From NCBI GenBank assembly GCA_002900995.3, contig CM035312.1, positions 2,589,582 through 2,653,581 on the forward strand: 64,000 nucleotides of DNA. The letters are read 5' to 3'. Below the pieces are notes generated by a model. That model had not been told where the DNA came from. It saw only the letters and a program-made list of their open reading frames with translations, and did no database searches. Below are positions 32,415 to 42,064 of the stretch, piece by piece. The position numbers and the translations under genes were made by a program. This stretch comes from Ganoderma boninense (taxonomy: Eukaryota > Basidiomycota > Agaricomycetes > Polyporales > Polyporaceae). The stretch's first letter is position 1. Each line of letters begins with the position of its first letter.

Positions 32415-34922
32415 CTATGCATCAGAGCCGTCTTCCGACTCGGAGGAATCGCTGACTGTTTGTAGCCCAGGGATAGAGTCACGATCATCGTCCTCCCAGG
32501 GATACTCGGCGCAGTCCTCAGTACTGACCGTGTACTGGTACCCGGGGAGAGCGTCCGGCCCAGGATCATACCAGGGACCTCCAACGGCGTTCAAGTCGAT
32601 TCCCGCAGTTGTTTCGGTAGTGGCCGCTAGATCGCGAAGCCGTTCTGCCCATCCCTCCGTTTCGAGTTCAACGTTGTACGAGGTGAGGCCCGGAGGCTTA
32701 CCCTTCTTGTCTGACCTGACGAGGTTCGCCTTGGGACAGGCATTCGCGAAGTGACCCGCTTCCTTGCATAGGAAGCACTTTCCCTGCTCGCGCAGTTCAG
32801 CGCGTTCGCGGCTGGGCAAGCGCGGGCCACTGCGGGCGTTCGAAGCCTTCTTCGATGAACCAGAAGGCTTGCTTGAACCTTGCTTATATTGATGAGGACG
32901 GCCGTTATTTTGGCCGTGGTTCGGACGGCGCTGTTCGCGGTCACGGTGCCGAGGTTCGCGGTCGTTGGTTCGGGTGTTCCGCTGGCCGCGAGATCGCGAC
33001 TGGCTCCGGTCGTCCCTCCTACGTCTGCGGTGGTCGTTCCCAGGCCGGCTGAACCTGCCTCTGCCGACGCGCTCGGCGATCTCGATGATCTCAGCAGCCT
33101 CGCGCACCTCAGACCAGGTGGAGGTAGTCGGGGTAAGTTCTTTCTTCCAGAGCTCACGCTGTATCAGCTCGTTCAACCCGTGCCAGAGCTTGTCGACTCG
33201 TTCGCGTTCAGATACGAATCCCACGAGCAGAAACAAGTTCTCAAGTTCATGTACATAGTCGCGCACGCTACGCCCGCCCTGGTAGCTATTACGCAGCTTC
33301 TCGCGCATCTGCAACCTGTAGTCAACCGGGAAACAGTAATTGAACAGTTCTTTGAATAGATCCTCGAGGGACCAAGCCGCCGGGTCCTCTGAGACCGTGT
33401 TGATCCAGAACGTATAAGCCTTCCCGGAGAGGAAGTTCGAGATAGTCGACGCGTACATTCGAGGATCGACCGTGTGTCCCCTAATGTACTCAACACATTG
33501 TCTCATGAACTTGTGAAACGTCTGGGCGTTGGATTCGCCACTGTACTTCTCCGGTTTCTCAGGCTTGAGCACCGGCTTCTTGGTGCGTCTCTTCTTTTTG
33601 CGAGACTTACGGCGCCTGCGGCGCGATCCAGAAGAGCTCGAGCCATCGTCGGAGGATGACCCAACTGGCGCGGCTTCCGACGGAGCGGACGAGGACGAAC
33701 CAGAGGAGCTCGAAGAGCTGTCTGAGGGGTCTCCCCCCGTGATACCGGCGAAGGCACGCTCGAGATAGCTGCCTGGCTCGAGTTGAGCCACTGGTCGCAA
33801 CGAGGAGCCTCGTTGTCCGTTTCTCGCGCTCCGGGTTCCGCTACCGGATTTACCAGCAGCTGAAGCTTCGGCGACCTTCCGGACCTTCTGAGCTTCCCGC
33901 TTCTTCTTGCGCGCGTCCTTGCGCTTCCTAGCTTCTTCACGCAATTGCGATAGTTCCCGCCGAATGGCAGCCAGCTGCTCCGTGAGAATACGGTTCTGCT
34001 CTTGGCTAGCGGAGCGGCGACGGGGTGGAGTTGACTCCTCACCAGTTTGCTCATCCTCCGAGAGCGCGGAAAAGCTATTTCTGGAGGGTGAGCCTGCCCG
34101 ACTGTTTACATCTGGGGGTACTGAGAGCTGTGGGTTCTCGGTCGGACATACGTTCAGTTTCATGTCTTGCCAGTACTCAAGAATAGCCTGTTGCTCATCC
34201 GTATTGTAACCATCAAATAGATTCTGTTTTCTATCTGAATACAATTGTAACTCGCGCCGCTGCGCGTCAGGGTCTAACTCCTCGTCCGGGATTCCGGATG
34301 CCCCCCAATTACGAGCATCCACCGTTTTGCCCTTGTCGCGGGAAGGGCCTTCGCCACGCGACTCTCGAGAGGGAGAGCGCGATTGTTGGGGCTTGACAGC
34401 GGCCATCCGGCGAGCGAAGCGGTCACGCTCAGCCGGCGTGAGTGCCGCCGCGGCTGTGTCCACCGCGGCGCGCTGAGGAGATGTGAGTTCGGGCGCGCCC
34501 TGCGCAGAGACGGAGGCCCGAGCAGGCGGAACGACGTCCGCGCTGCGTGCACGACGGCGCCGCTGGACTGGGATCCAGGGCCCGGCTTCATCATCCGTAA
34601 CGTCCTCGACGGTCACGGGGTGTTTCGGAACGCCAGAGGCGTTCGAGATGGAGGGGGGGAGAGCCACTAGGGCATCCGCCGAAGCGGCGATCAGTCCTGC
34701 GCTAGGAGCGGGGGACTGGACTTCCGAGGCGGCTACGCGGCGCTCGGTACTGGGGCTAACGCTCCCGCTATCAGACTCGACGTCCGAGTTCCTCGTGAGA
34801 GGGCTGTCGGAGGAAGACGCGGCGTCAGTCATGCTGGAGATAGCGGGCAACTTCGCAGGCTGAGGAGCCGGGGGAGGCCCTGCGCCCGAACGGCGAGGCC
34901 TGAAATGGTATCTATTGGACAT
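32415..34922 (-). CDS. gag: Ty3/gypsy Gag polyprotein
   Basis: An 835-codon frame starting MSNRYHFRPRRSGAG. The N-terminal half is disordered, Ser/Pro/Arg-rich and partly acidic, with a helical Gln/Arg/Glu segment (NRILTEQLAAIRRELSQL). A Ser-rich linker and a Lys/Arg cluster (SRRRRRKSRKKKRRTKKP) precede the capsid-like domain: KPEKYSGESNAQTFHKFMRQ, FLSGKAYTFWINTV, LFNYCFPVDYRLQMREKL, VRDYVHELENLFLLVG. An Arg-rich stretch leads to a CCHC knuckle, CFLCKEAGHFANAC (near residue 720), that packages RNA. The acidic tail ends at 32415. Intact. It is longer than most gypsy Gags because of the disordered N-terminus. Confidence 0.9.
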   Translation of the reverse strand: MSNRYHFRPRRSGAGPPPAPQPAKLPAISSMTDAASSSDSPLTRNSDVESDSGSVSPSTERRVAASEVQSPAPSAGLIAASADALVALPPSISNASGVPKHPVTVEDVTDDEAGPWIPVQRRRRARSADVVPPARASVSAQGAPELTSPQRAAVDTAAAALTPAERDRFARRMAAVKPQQSRSPSRESRGEGPSRDKGKTVDARNWGASGIPDEELDPDAQRRELQLYSDRKQNLFDGYNTDEQQAILEYWQDMKLNVCPTENPQLSVPPDVNSRAGSPSRNSFSALSEDEQTGEESTPPRRRSASQEQNRILTEQLAAIRRELSQLREEARKRKDARKKKREAQKVRKVAEASAAGKSGSGTRSARNGQRGSSLRPVAQLEPGSYLERAFAGITGGDPSDSSSSSSGSSSSAPSEAAPVGSSSDDGSSSSGSRRRRRKSRKKKRRTKKPVLKPEKPEKYSGESNAQTFHKFMRQCVEYIRGHTVDPRMYASTISNFLSGKAYTFWINTVSEDPAAWSLEDLFKELFNYCFPVDYRLQMREKLRNSYQGGRSVRDYVHELENLFLLVGFVSERERVDKLWHGLNELIQRELWKKELTPTTSTWSEVREAAEIIEIAERVGRGRFSRPGNDHRRRRRDDRSQSRSRGQRNTRTNDREPRHRDREQRRPNHGQNNGRPHQYKQGSSKPSGSSKKASNARSGPRLPSRERAELREQGKCFLCKEAGHFANACPKANLVRSDKKGKPPGLTSYNVELETEGWAERLRDLAATTETTAGIDLNAVGGPWYDPGPDALPGYQYTVSTEDCAEYPWEDDDRDSIPGLQTVSDSSESEDGSDA

Positions 34923-35313
34923 GTCTTGAGGGGTTTTCTGTGTATGTTAGCTAACGGAAGAGAAAATAGAAACGTGCGGATATGTTTTGAGGGTTTTGGC
35001 GTCGAAAGGAGGTCCGAGTTGATCAGACTCGGAGGGACCCAGTCGACGAGTTTCCAGAGAGGAAGAGAGACGAGACGAGGCGAGGGAGAGAGAGAGAGAA
35101 AGAGAAAGAGAGGGGGTTGCTGGCTAGCAGCGAGGAGAGGGTGATTGTCGATGACGAGAGGGACTAGCTGTCAAAAATATGAGGCGCTCGCTACCCGGAA
35201 CGGGCAGGTGGCGGCTCACGGGAGAGATGGAGGTTCGCACGAGGGTACAGACAGGTTACGAGTCCGTCTCGATTGAACGCTAGGGCAGGGTTCGTAGATA
35301 CAGGACCGAGTCT

Positions 35314-35323
35314 TTATATATAT
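35314..35323 (-). promoter_or_regulatory. Likely TATA box of the gypsy 5' LTR
   Basis: TATATATAAAG on the minus strand, upstream of gag within the LTR. The same motif lies in the left LTR at about 14733-14743. Position and sequence fit an LTR core promoter; inference only. Confidence 0.45.
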
Positions 35324-35704
35324 GAGGTTACGGGCGCTACGAAGGAGGGTGGTACGCGGACACATGGGACGCGGGTCGGGGTTCGGAAGGGCACGGAAGG
35401 GACTAGTAATACTGTAACGACAGACTAAAGTAAGCAGATGTTAGAACGAATACAATGCGGATGTTAAGGGTCAGTTCGGGTACCAGGTTCCGGGGCGGAA
35501 ACCGGTGGAAACTGGTTTCTGCCGCCAATCTTCCAAGAGGGCGCTTACGTGACTGATGTGTGACAGGCTCGTGATGAGAGCCGCCTGTCACCGTCACTGG
35601 TCACCTTGACCGAGGCAATCCGAATCCGCGTCTCTGCTCTGCCCGTTGCGCTCGCTTCTTCCACCCTCCTGCCGCTCGGGTCCTCTGCTTCCCACACGCT
35701 TCTC

Positions 35705-37063
35705 ATGGCTCGGAGCGCCAATCCGAAGGCCAAGAAGACACCTGTGGCAACGGAACACGCCCAGAAACCCGCAAAAGCGAAGAAGCCCAACTCAAGCAAG
35801 TCTACCGCTGCGAGCACCTCCGAGAAAGCCCACTGGTCGCGGGAGAACGAGAAGGACCTGGTGAAGTTTTTGGTGGACAAGAAGGCAGCGGCAGGGGATG
35901 GAGGGAATTTCAAGAAGGTGACGTTTACGGAGGCTGCGGAGTACCTTGCAGCGCTGCCGTACAAGGGGCTGAAGAAGAACGGGGACTCGTGTAAGAACAA
36001 GTGGTCCCGAGTACGTATTCCATAAAATATTATATCCACATTCATTCCGAGCCTCCCTTTAGCTCAAGAGGGAGTTTTGTGCTGTCCGGGCCCTGAAGGA
36101 AGCGTCTGGATTTTCGTACAGCGACGAGCATGGAGCTGGAATTACGGAAGCGACAGAGCGCGTTTGGGATGCATTTGTCAAGGTAAGTATTGTATTTATT
36201 CTGGCTTCTATCACAATACCTACGTGGGGATGCAAGAAATGCCCCGATGCAAGGCCCTTCAAGAACAAGGGCTGGCCGCATTACGATGAAATGGTGAAGC
36301 TTATGCCTGTCAAGGCCAAAGGCAGCAATGTCTTTCGGCCCGCTCATGGCGAAGATAAGCTTGACGGTGAAGGTGCTGGTGCAGATGCGGATACAGGTAA
36401 TGATGGGCGTGATGAAGACGATGAGGATGATGAGGTTGATGAGTTGGATGGGTCGGAGGACATAGCTCACTCAGAGGGGTTGGATGGAGACGAGGACGAG
36501 GACAAGGCTGAGGACGAGGACGAGGATGAGGACGAGGCCGAGGACGAGTCAGATGGTTTTGTTGGGGATAGGTTGGGGCCACAGGGTTGGGAGGTGGCTA
36601 GTCCTGCGAGAAACTTGGTGCGTGCATTGTCTTATTGATATCTTCTCATGCATTTATTATTGCGCAGGCCACTCCTGTGGCCTCTCAAAAGCGCAGATCC
36701 CCTGCCACCTCGGAGACTCCAGCCAAAAAGCCACGGATGTCGCAGGGAGCCATGGCCCTCCGTGGTGTCGAGGAGCAGCTCGACAGCATGAATGGTCTGC
36801 TGCACAACTTTCTACTTGCAGAATCAGCTAGTGCTGCTGGAGCCACGCCTGCGACTCCAGTGTTGCCGGCCACTCCTCAGCGCAAGCAACTGGCAATCCG
36901 CCGTGCTCAACGACTCGAAGTTCATCTCGATGATGAGGAGTTGGTATCTCTTATGACTGTTTTTGAGAAGGATGCTAGTGCAGCAGATGCCTACTTAGCC
37001 ATAGATGTGGAGCGGGATGGGCTGAGAAAGACTTGGATACATAAACGGTTGGCTGCTTTGTAA
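35705..37063 (+). CDS. PIF/Harbinger SANT/Myb-like accessory protein
   Basis: Second protein of the Harbinger system, which in characterised relatives binds the transposase and DNA and helps nuclear entry. A Lys-rich leader (KAKKTPVATEHAQKPAKAKK) is followed by the trihelix/SANT-like domain HWSRENEKDLVKFLVDKKA, VTFTEAAEYLAAL, GDSCKNKWSR. After an intron comes LKREFCAVRALKEASGFSY then ERVWDAFVK, and after another PFKNKGWPHYDEMVKLMP. A very acidic Glu/Asp repeat stretch (36400-36560) and a last exon with KRRSPATSETPAKKPRM (basic, nuclear-signal-like) and a helical C-terminus end at 37063. Introns of 50-70 nt lie near 36011-36060, 36182-36238 and 36617-36668. ATG 35705 is favoured over 35606 because the earlier Met precedes unconserved residues. 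Confidence 0.8.
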
Positions 37064-37078
37064 ATATAGTTGTTGGTA

Positions 37079-38403
37079 TTACAAAACACTGCGCTCCTGT
37101 AATTCTCTTTGGTATTCCACCCACATGTCTTGTGCAATCCTATCCCGATCTAAATTGGCCCTCTCTGTTTCCTGTCGTGCCACTACTCCTTCAGCAAGTC
37201 GTCCATTGCGTACACCAGGAGATGGGTCAACCAAGTCGGCTGGAAAGTCATTGATCTCTCCTTGATCGTGGAGGCGGATAAAGTTGTGAACTGCGCATAG
37301 ACCAGGCAGGATGCGGGCTTGTATAGCCATGCTGAATTCGGATGGTATGACCAAAATGCGAAACCGCTTCTTCAAAATGCCAAAGATACGCTCCACTGCG
37401 TTCCGAGCCTGTGCATGTCGCAAATTGAAGAGCTCCTGAGGGTTTGCTGGTCTAGAATAAATTAGTATGGTAACATTTTCACACAACATCATACCAATAG
37501 TAATCACACACCTAAGACCGGCTCTACCCCATTCAGCCAGGTGGTATCGCACCCCTCGGTAGGGCACTAAGCATACATCGCAGCTGGGAAATCCTGCATC
37601 TCCAAGGTACTTTTTTCCCTCGGGAACCGGAAAACAGGTTTGGCGTGCATCAGAAAACAATGTAGCATCATTCACTGACCCTTCCCAGCCGCTTAACACA
37701 TGCTGGAATAGAAGATCAAATGAACAAGAGGCCAGACAGTTTTGTGATACACCACCTTTTCTGTTTCGGCAGGCCTCACGGTCCTCTGCAGGAGGTGCAC
37801 AAGTAATATGTGTACCATCGATAGCCCCAATCACATTCTGAAAGAATGGATATAGCTTTGGGTCATCTGCGATTTTAGTGGACACTGGATCATTGGCCGC
37901 AGGGAGCTTGACGTAGCGATTATAAAACGACGGATTGCTAAACATGTGCAAAACACGTTTAAAGTACCTGCAAAATTTAATCAAGTATTGGCATGAATAT
38001 GTTCCCAACTGACGTACTTGGCAATCGTCTCATTGGAGCGCTGGAACCGCTCACCAATGTGTCGGATGGATGTGCCAACTACACACATGTGTAAAAAAAT
38101 TGCAACTTGCTCTTCGAGAGAGACAAAGCGTGAGTCAGCATAGCCGAGCTCTTGCAGTACTGAAATAAGAGCAGTAAAGACATCCTTGCTCACTCCGAGC
38201 TCCGTCTTTATGCGGTTTTCATGACCCGTTCGAAGCTCCTCAAGCCACGCAGCACCAGACAGTGCTGAAGTGTGATATGGAGTCTTGTTGTAGTGCACCT
38301 TTTTATAGGTCCCTACAGCCTTCTGAACTGACATGAGTACCTTCGCTGCCACATATGCCACTAGTACACGCCTGGTGCGGCGTGAGTTGCGAATGGGAGG
38401 CAT
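37079..38403 (-). CDS. PIF/Harbinger transposase (DDE_Tnp_4, HARBI1-like)
   Basis: DDE nuclease that cuts and joins the element ends. It starts MPPIRNSRRTRRVLVAYVA. An N-terminal helix-turn-helix region includes RIKTELGVSKDVFTALI, FLHMCVVGTSIRHIGERFQR and SNETIAKYFKRVL (spliced). The catalytic core shows GAIDGTHI (first Asp), GWEGSVNDATLF, YLGDAGFPSCDVCLVPYRG (second Asp) and RHAQARNAVERIFGILKKRF (Glu). Introns: about 38025-37973 and 37511-37453. The C-terminus ends with EYQRELQERSVL at 37079. All three catalytic residues are present and no stop interrupts the spliced frame. Length about 400-430 residues, usual for the family. Confidence 0.92.
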
Positions 38404-39108
38404 GGGGGAGACGAGGCGAAGAGATAAGTGTTCATTGACGCGCGCAGACGTGAACAAAGCGCCGTGACTGCCATATACAGTAAGGTGACTATAGACGCCC
38501 TGAAGTGACAGCTCGGAAGATCCGCCGCAGAAACCAGTTTCCACCGGTTTCCGCCCCGGAACCTGGTACCCGAACTGACCCTAAGGAACGTGGGGAGGCA
38601 GTGACCGTGGCGCATCAGCGCGGGGGAGAAGGACAGGCCGACGAGCGGCAGTGCAGTAGCGCGCCGTATGCGCTACACGCTCGTTCCCGGGGGCGAGGAA
38701 TGCTGGCCACGTACCGTTTATGTGTACTTACCGCACAAACGTGACTGCTTCGTATATTTTGTTCCATACCTGTCGGAGAACTCAACGATATCTATGCCAT
38801 AGACATTGTGAGAGAACTGGACTCCTGGGCGACAATGTGGGCAGAGTTTGACGCACTGGATCCGTGGATCGGACCGCCGGGCCTAAATTCGACCTCTGAA
38901 ATCGCGCAGAAGAAAATACGGCGCTTCAGTCTCCGCACCAGGACCACAACCATCCTTCCTTTTGCTTCTTATTGATAACCTCACGTCCCGTATCACATTG
39001 GATGGTTTTTCCATTGCCTAAAAATGCATCCTAGCTCCCACTGCCGCGCTTCAGTGAATGAGTCTCTGCCTCTGACTCTAGGATCCAGACAACTGTCAGT
39101 GGACTGGC

Positions 39109-41727
39109 ATGGCCATGTTCTCGCTCCTCTCGCCCGCCTTCCTCTCGCTCCTCGTCCTCGCTGTTACTTGGCGGCTCTACTCTGTATTCCGCCGCAAGTC
39201 TGCCGTTGAATCGCTCCCTGCACCGGTCAGTCGCTCTCCCTGCCAGTGTCAGACTTTGGCAGACACGGAGGCTGATCCTGATGTGCCCCTCATGCACAGG
39301 CTGGCGCAGAATTCATCTGGGGCCATGAACGACAGGTGTTCATGAATGAGCCCGGACACGCATATAGGAAGTGGAAGAGCGAGCTCGGCCTGACTTACCG
39401 CATTAAAGCCGCGTTTGGCGTGAGTTCCCTGCTTTAGCCCTCTTGTGTCGAATACTGAACACCGACCTATGATCAGGCAAACGATATGGTCAGTCCAGTG
39501 TTCTGAACCGAGCCATATCCGCTAGTGTGTTTGACGTGTGCGGTGTCTCTTTTGAAAGCTTGTGTTGAACGACCCCGTCTCCATCGCATACATCCTGCAG
39601 AAGAAAATCTACGACTACCGTGAGTCTGTCCCGCAGCCCTATCACACCAAACTTGCAGCTACTAATTCGTGCCGTCCAAGAACATAGCGAGGTCGTACGC
39701 CCTCGTGTCGCCCGTCTGCTTGGGAAAGGGTTGGGATGGATCGAGGGCGAAGCCGAGCACAAGCGGATGCGACGTCTAGTAAGCCCTTCACTTTCGTGAG
39801 TTGCAGTCCATTATCGCTCTGTGGTACGGGGAATAACTCAAATGTCAGCACGGAGAACATCAAGGCTATGTCGGGAGACGTTGGTTTGGCAGCACTGCAA
39901 GTCGTTGACCAGTTCGTCAACCACGTGCAGGCTGGTACAGACGATTTTGTCAACATACTCGACTGGACGTCGAAGGCAACGTACGTGACCTCTAGGCTGC
40001 ATCAGCCAAAGTGTCATTGCCTGGGGCGACCCTGAGCTTCCCTGTCGCCTCTGGGCAAGCATCGCAGGTCGCCTCAGGCCGTATAGGGCTCTCAGGAAGG
40101 AGCTTCCTGATAGCCTGGGGTTTATGAAGGGTCCTGAGACACCTTCTCCAGGAACTCAGGAGCGCTCAGGCAAATGCGCTTAGGCTAGTGACTAGCCTCT
40201 CTGTATTCATATTCTGACCTTTCGTTATCAGCCTCAATGTCATCGGCCGTGTTGTGAGTACACCTGTCAGGCTAGGCCAGAGAAGCATGACCCATACGAT
40301 CGTCCAGGCATTTTTGCATGATTTCCAAGGAGGCAACAGTCCGGAAGCTGAGCAAATCTTGGGGGGGAGGCGTAGCGGTGTCTCGTGTGCTGCCCAGTAC
40401 GCCTCGTTCCTGGTATGTCCACTTTTCCATTCGAGTAGATTTAGTCGACCATTCTAATGGTGTTTTTACAGATGCTGATGCTTTTCCGTCGGTTCCCGGT
40501 CCTGAATGATCTTCCCATTACCAGCATCCAGTCCCAAGGGTTCGCCAAGATTGCTGTGCAGGTATGTGCCTACGCCGCGTTAAACATTACGACTGAACTT
40601 GATACTATACCCTAGACTGGAGTAGCCCGTGAGCTCGTTCGCCGCAACCGTGGGGTCGCGAAGGATGCTGCTACGAAGGCTCAGAAGGACCTGCTTAGCA
40701 GGCTTTGTAAGTCCCCTATCTCAACTACGTTTATCTCAATGGGATGTTGAAATATTTTCAGTGGTCGCACATGCTGCGGGGCAGATCTCGGAGGAGGAGC
40801 TTTACGAGCATGTACAATGTTCGACTCTGTGCAAAGGAGTAAAGACACTGACAGCCTGCATAGATCTCAACCTTCATTATCTCCGGCCATGAGACGACAA
40901 CCCAGACCCTGGGCTTTACAGTCTACGAGCTCTCGCGGCATCCTGAGGTTCAGGCCAAGCTTCGCGAGGAGATTGCAGCGTTCAACGGCGAACCCACGTT
41001 TGACGACTTCCAAACGCGTCTCCCGTATCTCGACGCTGTCTTGCGTGAGACGTGAGTTTGTCCTGCATCCCCCGGCGCAGCGAACCTGCGGTACTGAAAT
41101 AGCAACCCTAGACTGCGGCTGTACCCCGGCCTGCCATACATCGAGCGCGTGGCGACGGTCCCCGATGTCATCCCTGTCGGCGAGCCCGTCAAGCTCTCGA
41201 CCGGCGAGGTCGTGAGCCAGATCCCCGTATCTCCTGGACAGGTGCGCATCCCCATCTCTCAGATGCATGTCAAGCCAGCCTCACCTGACAATGCTATGGG
41301 CTTACTTACGCTGCAGGTGGTCGTCATCCCGTGCATCGCCATCCACCGCATGGATTCGGTGTGGAAGGACGCGGACGCCTTCCGCCCGGAGCGCTGGCTG
41401 GACGCGGGCGCCCTCCCGCCGAGCGATGTCCTATGCTCCGGGTGGTCGAACACGCTCGCGTTCAGCGACGGCCCTCGTAACTGCATTGGCTACCGGCTCG
41501 GTGCGCTCAACTTCCCGGGATTCTGGCTCGCCTTCCAGCTGACTGACGTTCTTGTGTTTGCAGCTATTTTTCAGTACAAGGTTATCCTGTGCTACCTCCT
41601 GGACCGGTTTAAGTTCGGGGATGCAGGCATGGACGTTACGCTCAAGATCGCGTCCAGTCTGCAGGCTTGGGTGCAAGACCGCCCTGACCTTGGAGCATGC
41701 CTTCCCGTCAAGGTTGAGCTCATCTAA
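39109..41727 (+). CDS. Cytochrome P450 monooxygenase (P450-2, copy A)
   Basis: A many-exon P450, divergent from P450-1. The N-terminal anchor is MAMFSLLSPAFLSLLVLAVTW. Later exons give FMNEPGHAYRKWKSELGLTY, VLNDPVSIAYILQKKIYDY, RVARLLGKGLGW...GEAEHKRMRRLVSPS, MLMLFRRFPVLNDLPI, then the I-helix SGHETTTQTLGF, ELSRHPEVQAKLREEI, the ExxR region (LRETLRLYPGLPY), IAIHRMDSVWKDADAF and PERWL, and the heme loop FSDGPRNCIGYRLGALNF with the Cys ligand. The gene ends at 41727. The intron at about 39981-40230 carries a ~200-base insertion absent from copy B. All catalytic landmarks are present. A CYP family number is not assignable here; the type is common in basidiomycete terpenoid clusters. Confidence 0.9.
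39995..40191. mobile_element. MITE-like insertion in an intron of P450-2 copy A
   Basis: Copy B reads GTGACCTCTAGCCTCTCTG here without interruption; copy A has about 200 extra bases after CTCTA. The insert ends are imperfect inverted repeats: AGCCAAAGTGTCATTGCCTG on the left, and AGCCTAAGCGCATTTGCCTG when the right end is read inward. A CTA duplication flanks it. No coding capacity. It lies within a spliced intron, so it may be harmless. Exact borders are uncertain by a few bases. Confidence 0.65.
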
Positions 41728-42064
41728 ATCAATATCGAGCTCGCAACCTCAAAACGTCGAGGCTGCTTTTTACTAGTAATAGTAGACCCTCGGGATTCCT
41801 TGTATATGGCTTGCCATAAATGACGAGTGCAGGAGAATTCATTCAATTTCCACTTCTTAAGCTTGACACTGGGCTTTCTGAACCCCCAAAACGTTGCCTA
41901 ATTATAATTACAATTCATCGAACCACCGAATAATAAGTGGTTCAACACTGGTTCCAGAATCGCAGATGTCCTAACCCGCAGCCGCAGCTTTGCAGGCACC
42001 TGAGCAAGATGTTCTGATGTTCTGATAATATGCCAGTTAAAGTTCCAATCCCCATGTTGGCCGA

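Larger units (their letters stand above)
35468..38581. mobile_element. PIF/Harbinger DNA transposon, complete
   Basis: 3,114 bases with inverted ends of 53 perfect bases starting GGGTCAGTTCGGGTACC. It is flanked by the TAA target duplication (35465-35467 and 38582-38584) typical of PIF/Harbinger elements. It carries the standard convergent gene pair: a SANT/Myb-like protein (plus) and a DDE_Tnp_4 transposase (minus), 15 bases apart at their 3' ends. Both reading frames are intact across introns, so the element may be autonomous. Confidence 0.92.
14599..38677 (-). mobile_element. Ty3/gypsy LTR retrotransposon (chromovirus-like), carrying three nested transposons
   Basis: The element runs on the minus strand: 5' LTR 38677-35180, gag 34922-32415, pol 32030-26996, a last ORF split into 27229-26996 and 16013-15402, and 3' LTR 15365-14599. 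It is flanked by a CGCTC target duplication and is absent from the matching site in copy B. Without the nested MITE, Harbinger and KDZ elements it would be about 9.6 kb, normal for the group. The LTRs start TG and end CA on the coding strand. gag and pol have no stop codons, so it is a recent insertion. Confidence 0.92.
35180..38677 (-). repeat. 5' LTR of the gypsy element, split by a PIF/Harbinger transposon
   Basis: The LTR halves are 35180-35467 and 38582-38677, separated by a 3.1-kb transposon. They match the left LTR almost perfectly. On the coding (minus) strand the LTR begins TGTAGCGCATACGG and ends GAGCGCCTCA. Insertion here separates the LTR promoter region from the 5' end, which should impair transcription of the gypsy element. 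Confidence 0.9.
38678..42064. repeat. Segmental duplication, copy A, right part
   Basis: It begins with the second CGCTC and matches 52571-55799 to the last base before 42065. It contains the second P450 and its flanks. The homology ends abruptly at 42064/55799 (…GTTGGCCGA), where copy A enters the inverted transposon fragment and copy B enters single-copy DNA. Confidence 0.9.

Noticed and set aside
33503..34054. Long open frames overlapping gag and pol on both strands (for example 33503-34054 minus, 29133-29537 plus)
   Set aside because: They are shadows of the gag and pol reading frames with GC-rich codons and no domain character.
35165..35180. Primer-binding site next to the 5' LTR
   Set aside because: The sequence after the LTR (TATTTTTGACAGC on the minus strand) did not match a tRNA 3' end that I could name with confidence.
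36310..36582. His/Pro/Arg-rich minus-strand frame
   Set aside because: Antisense of the acidic Glu/Asp stretch in the SANT-like protein.
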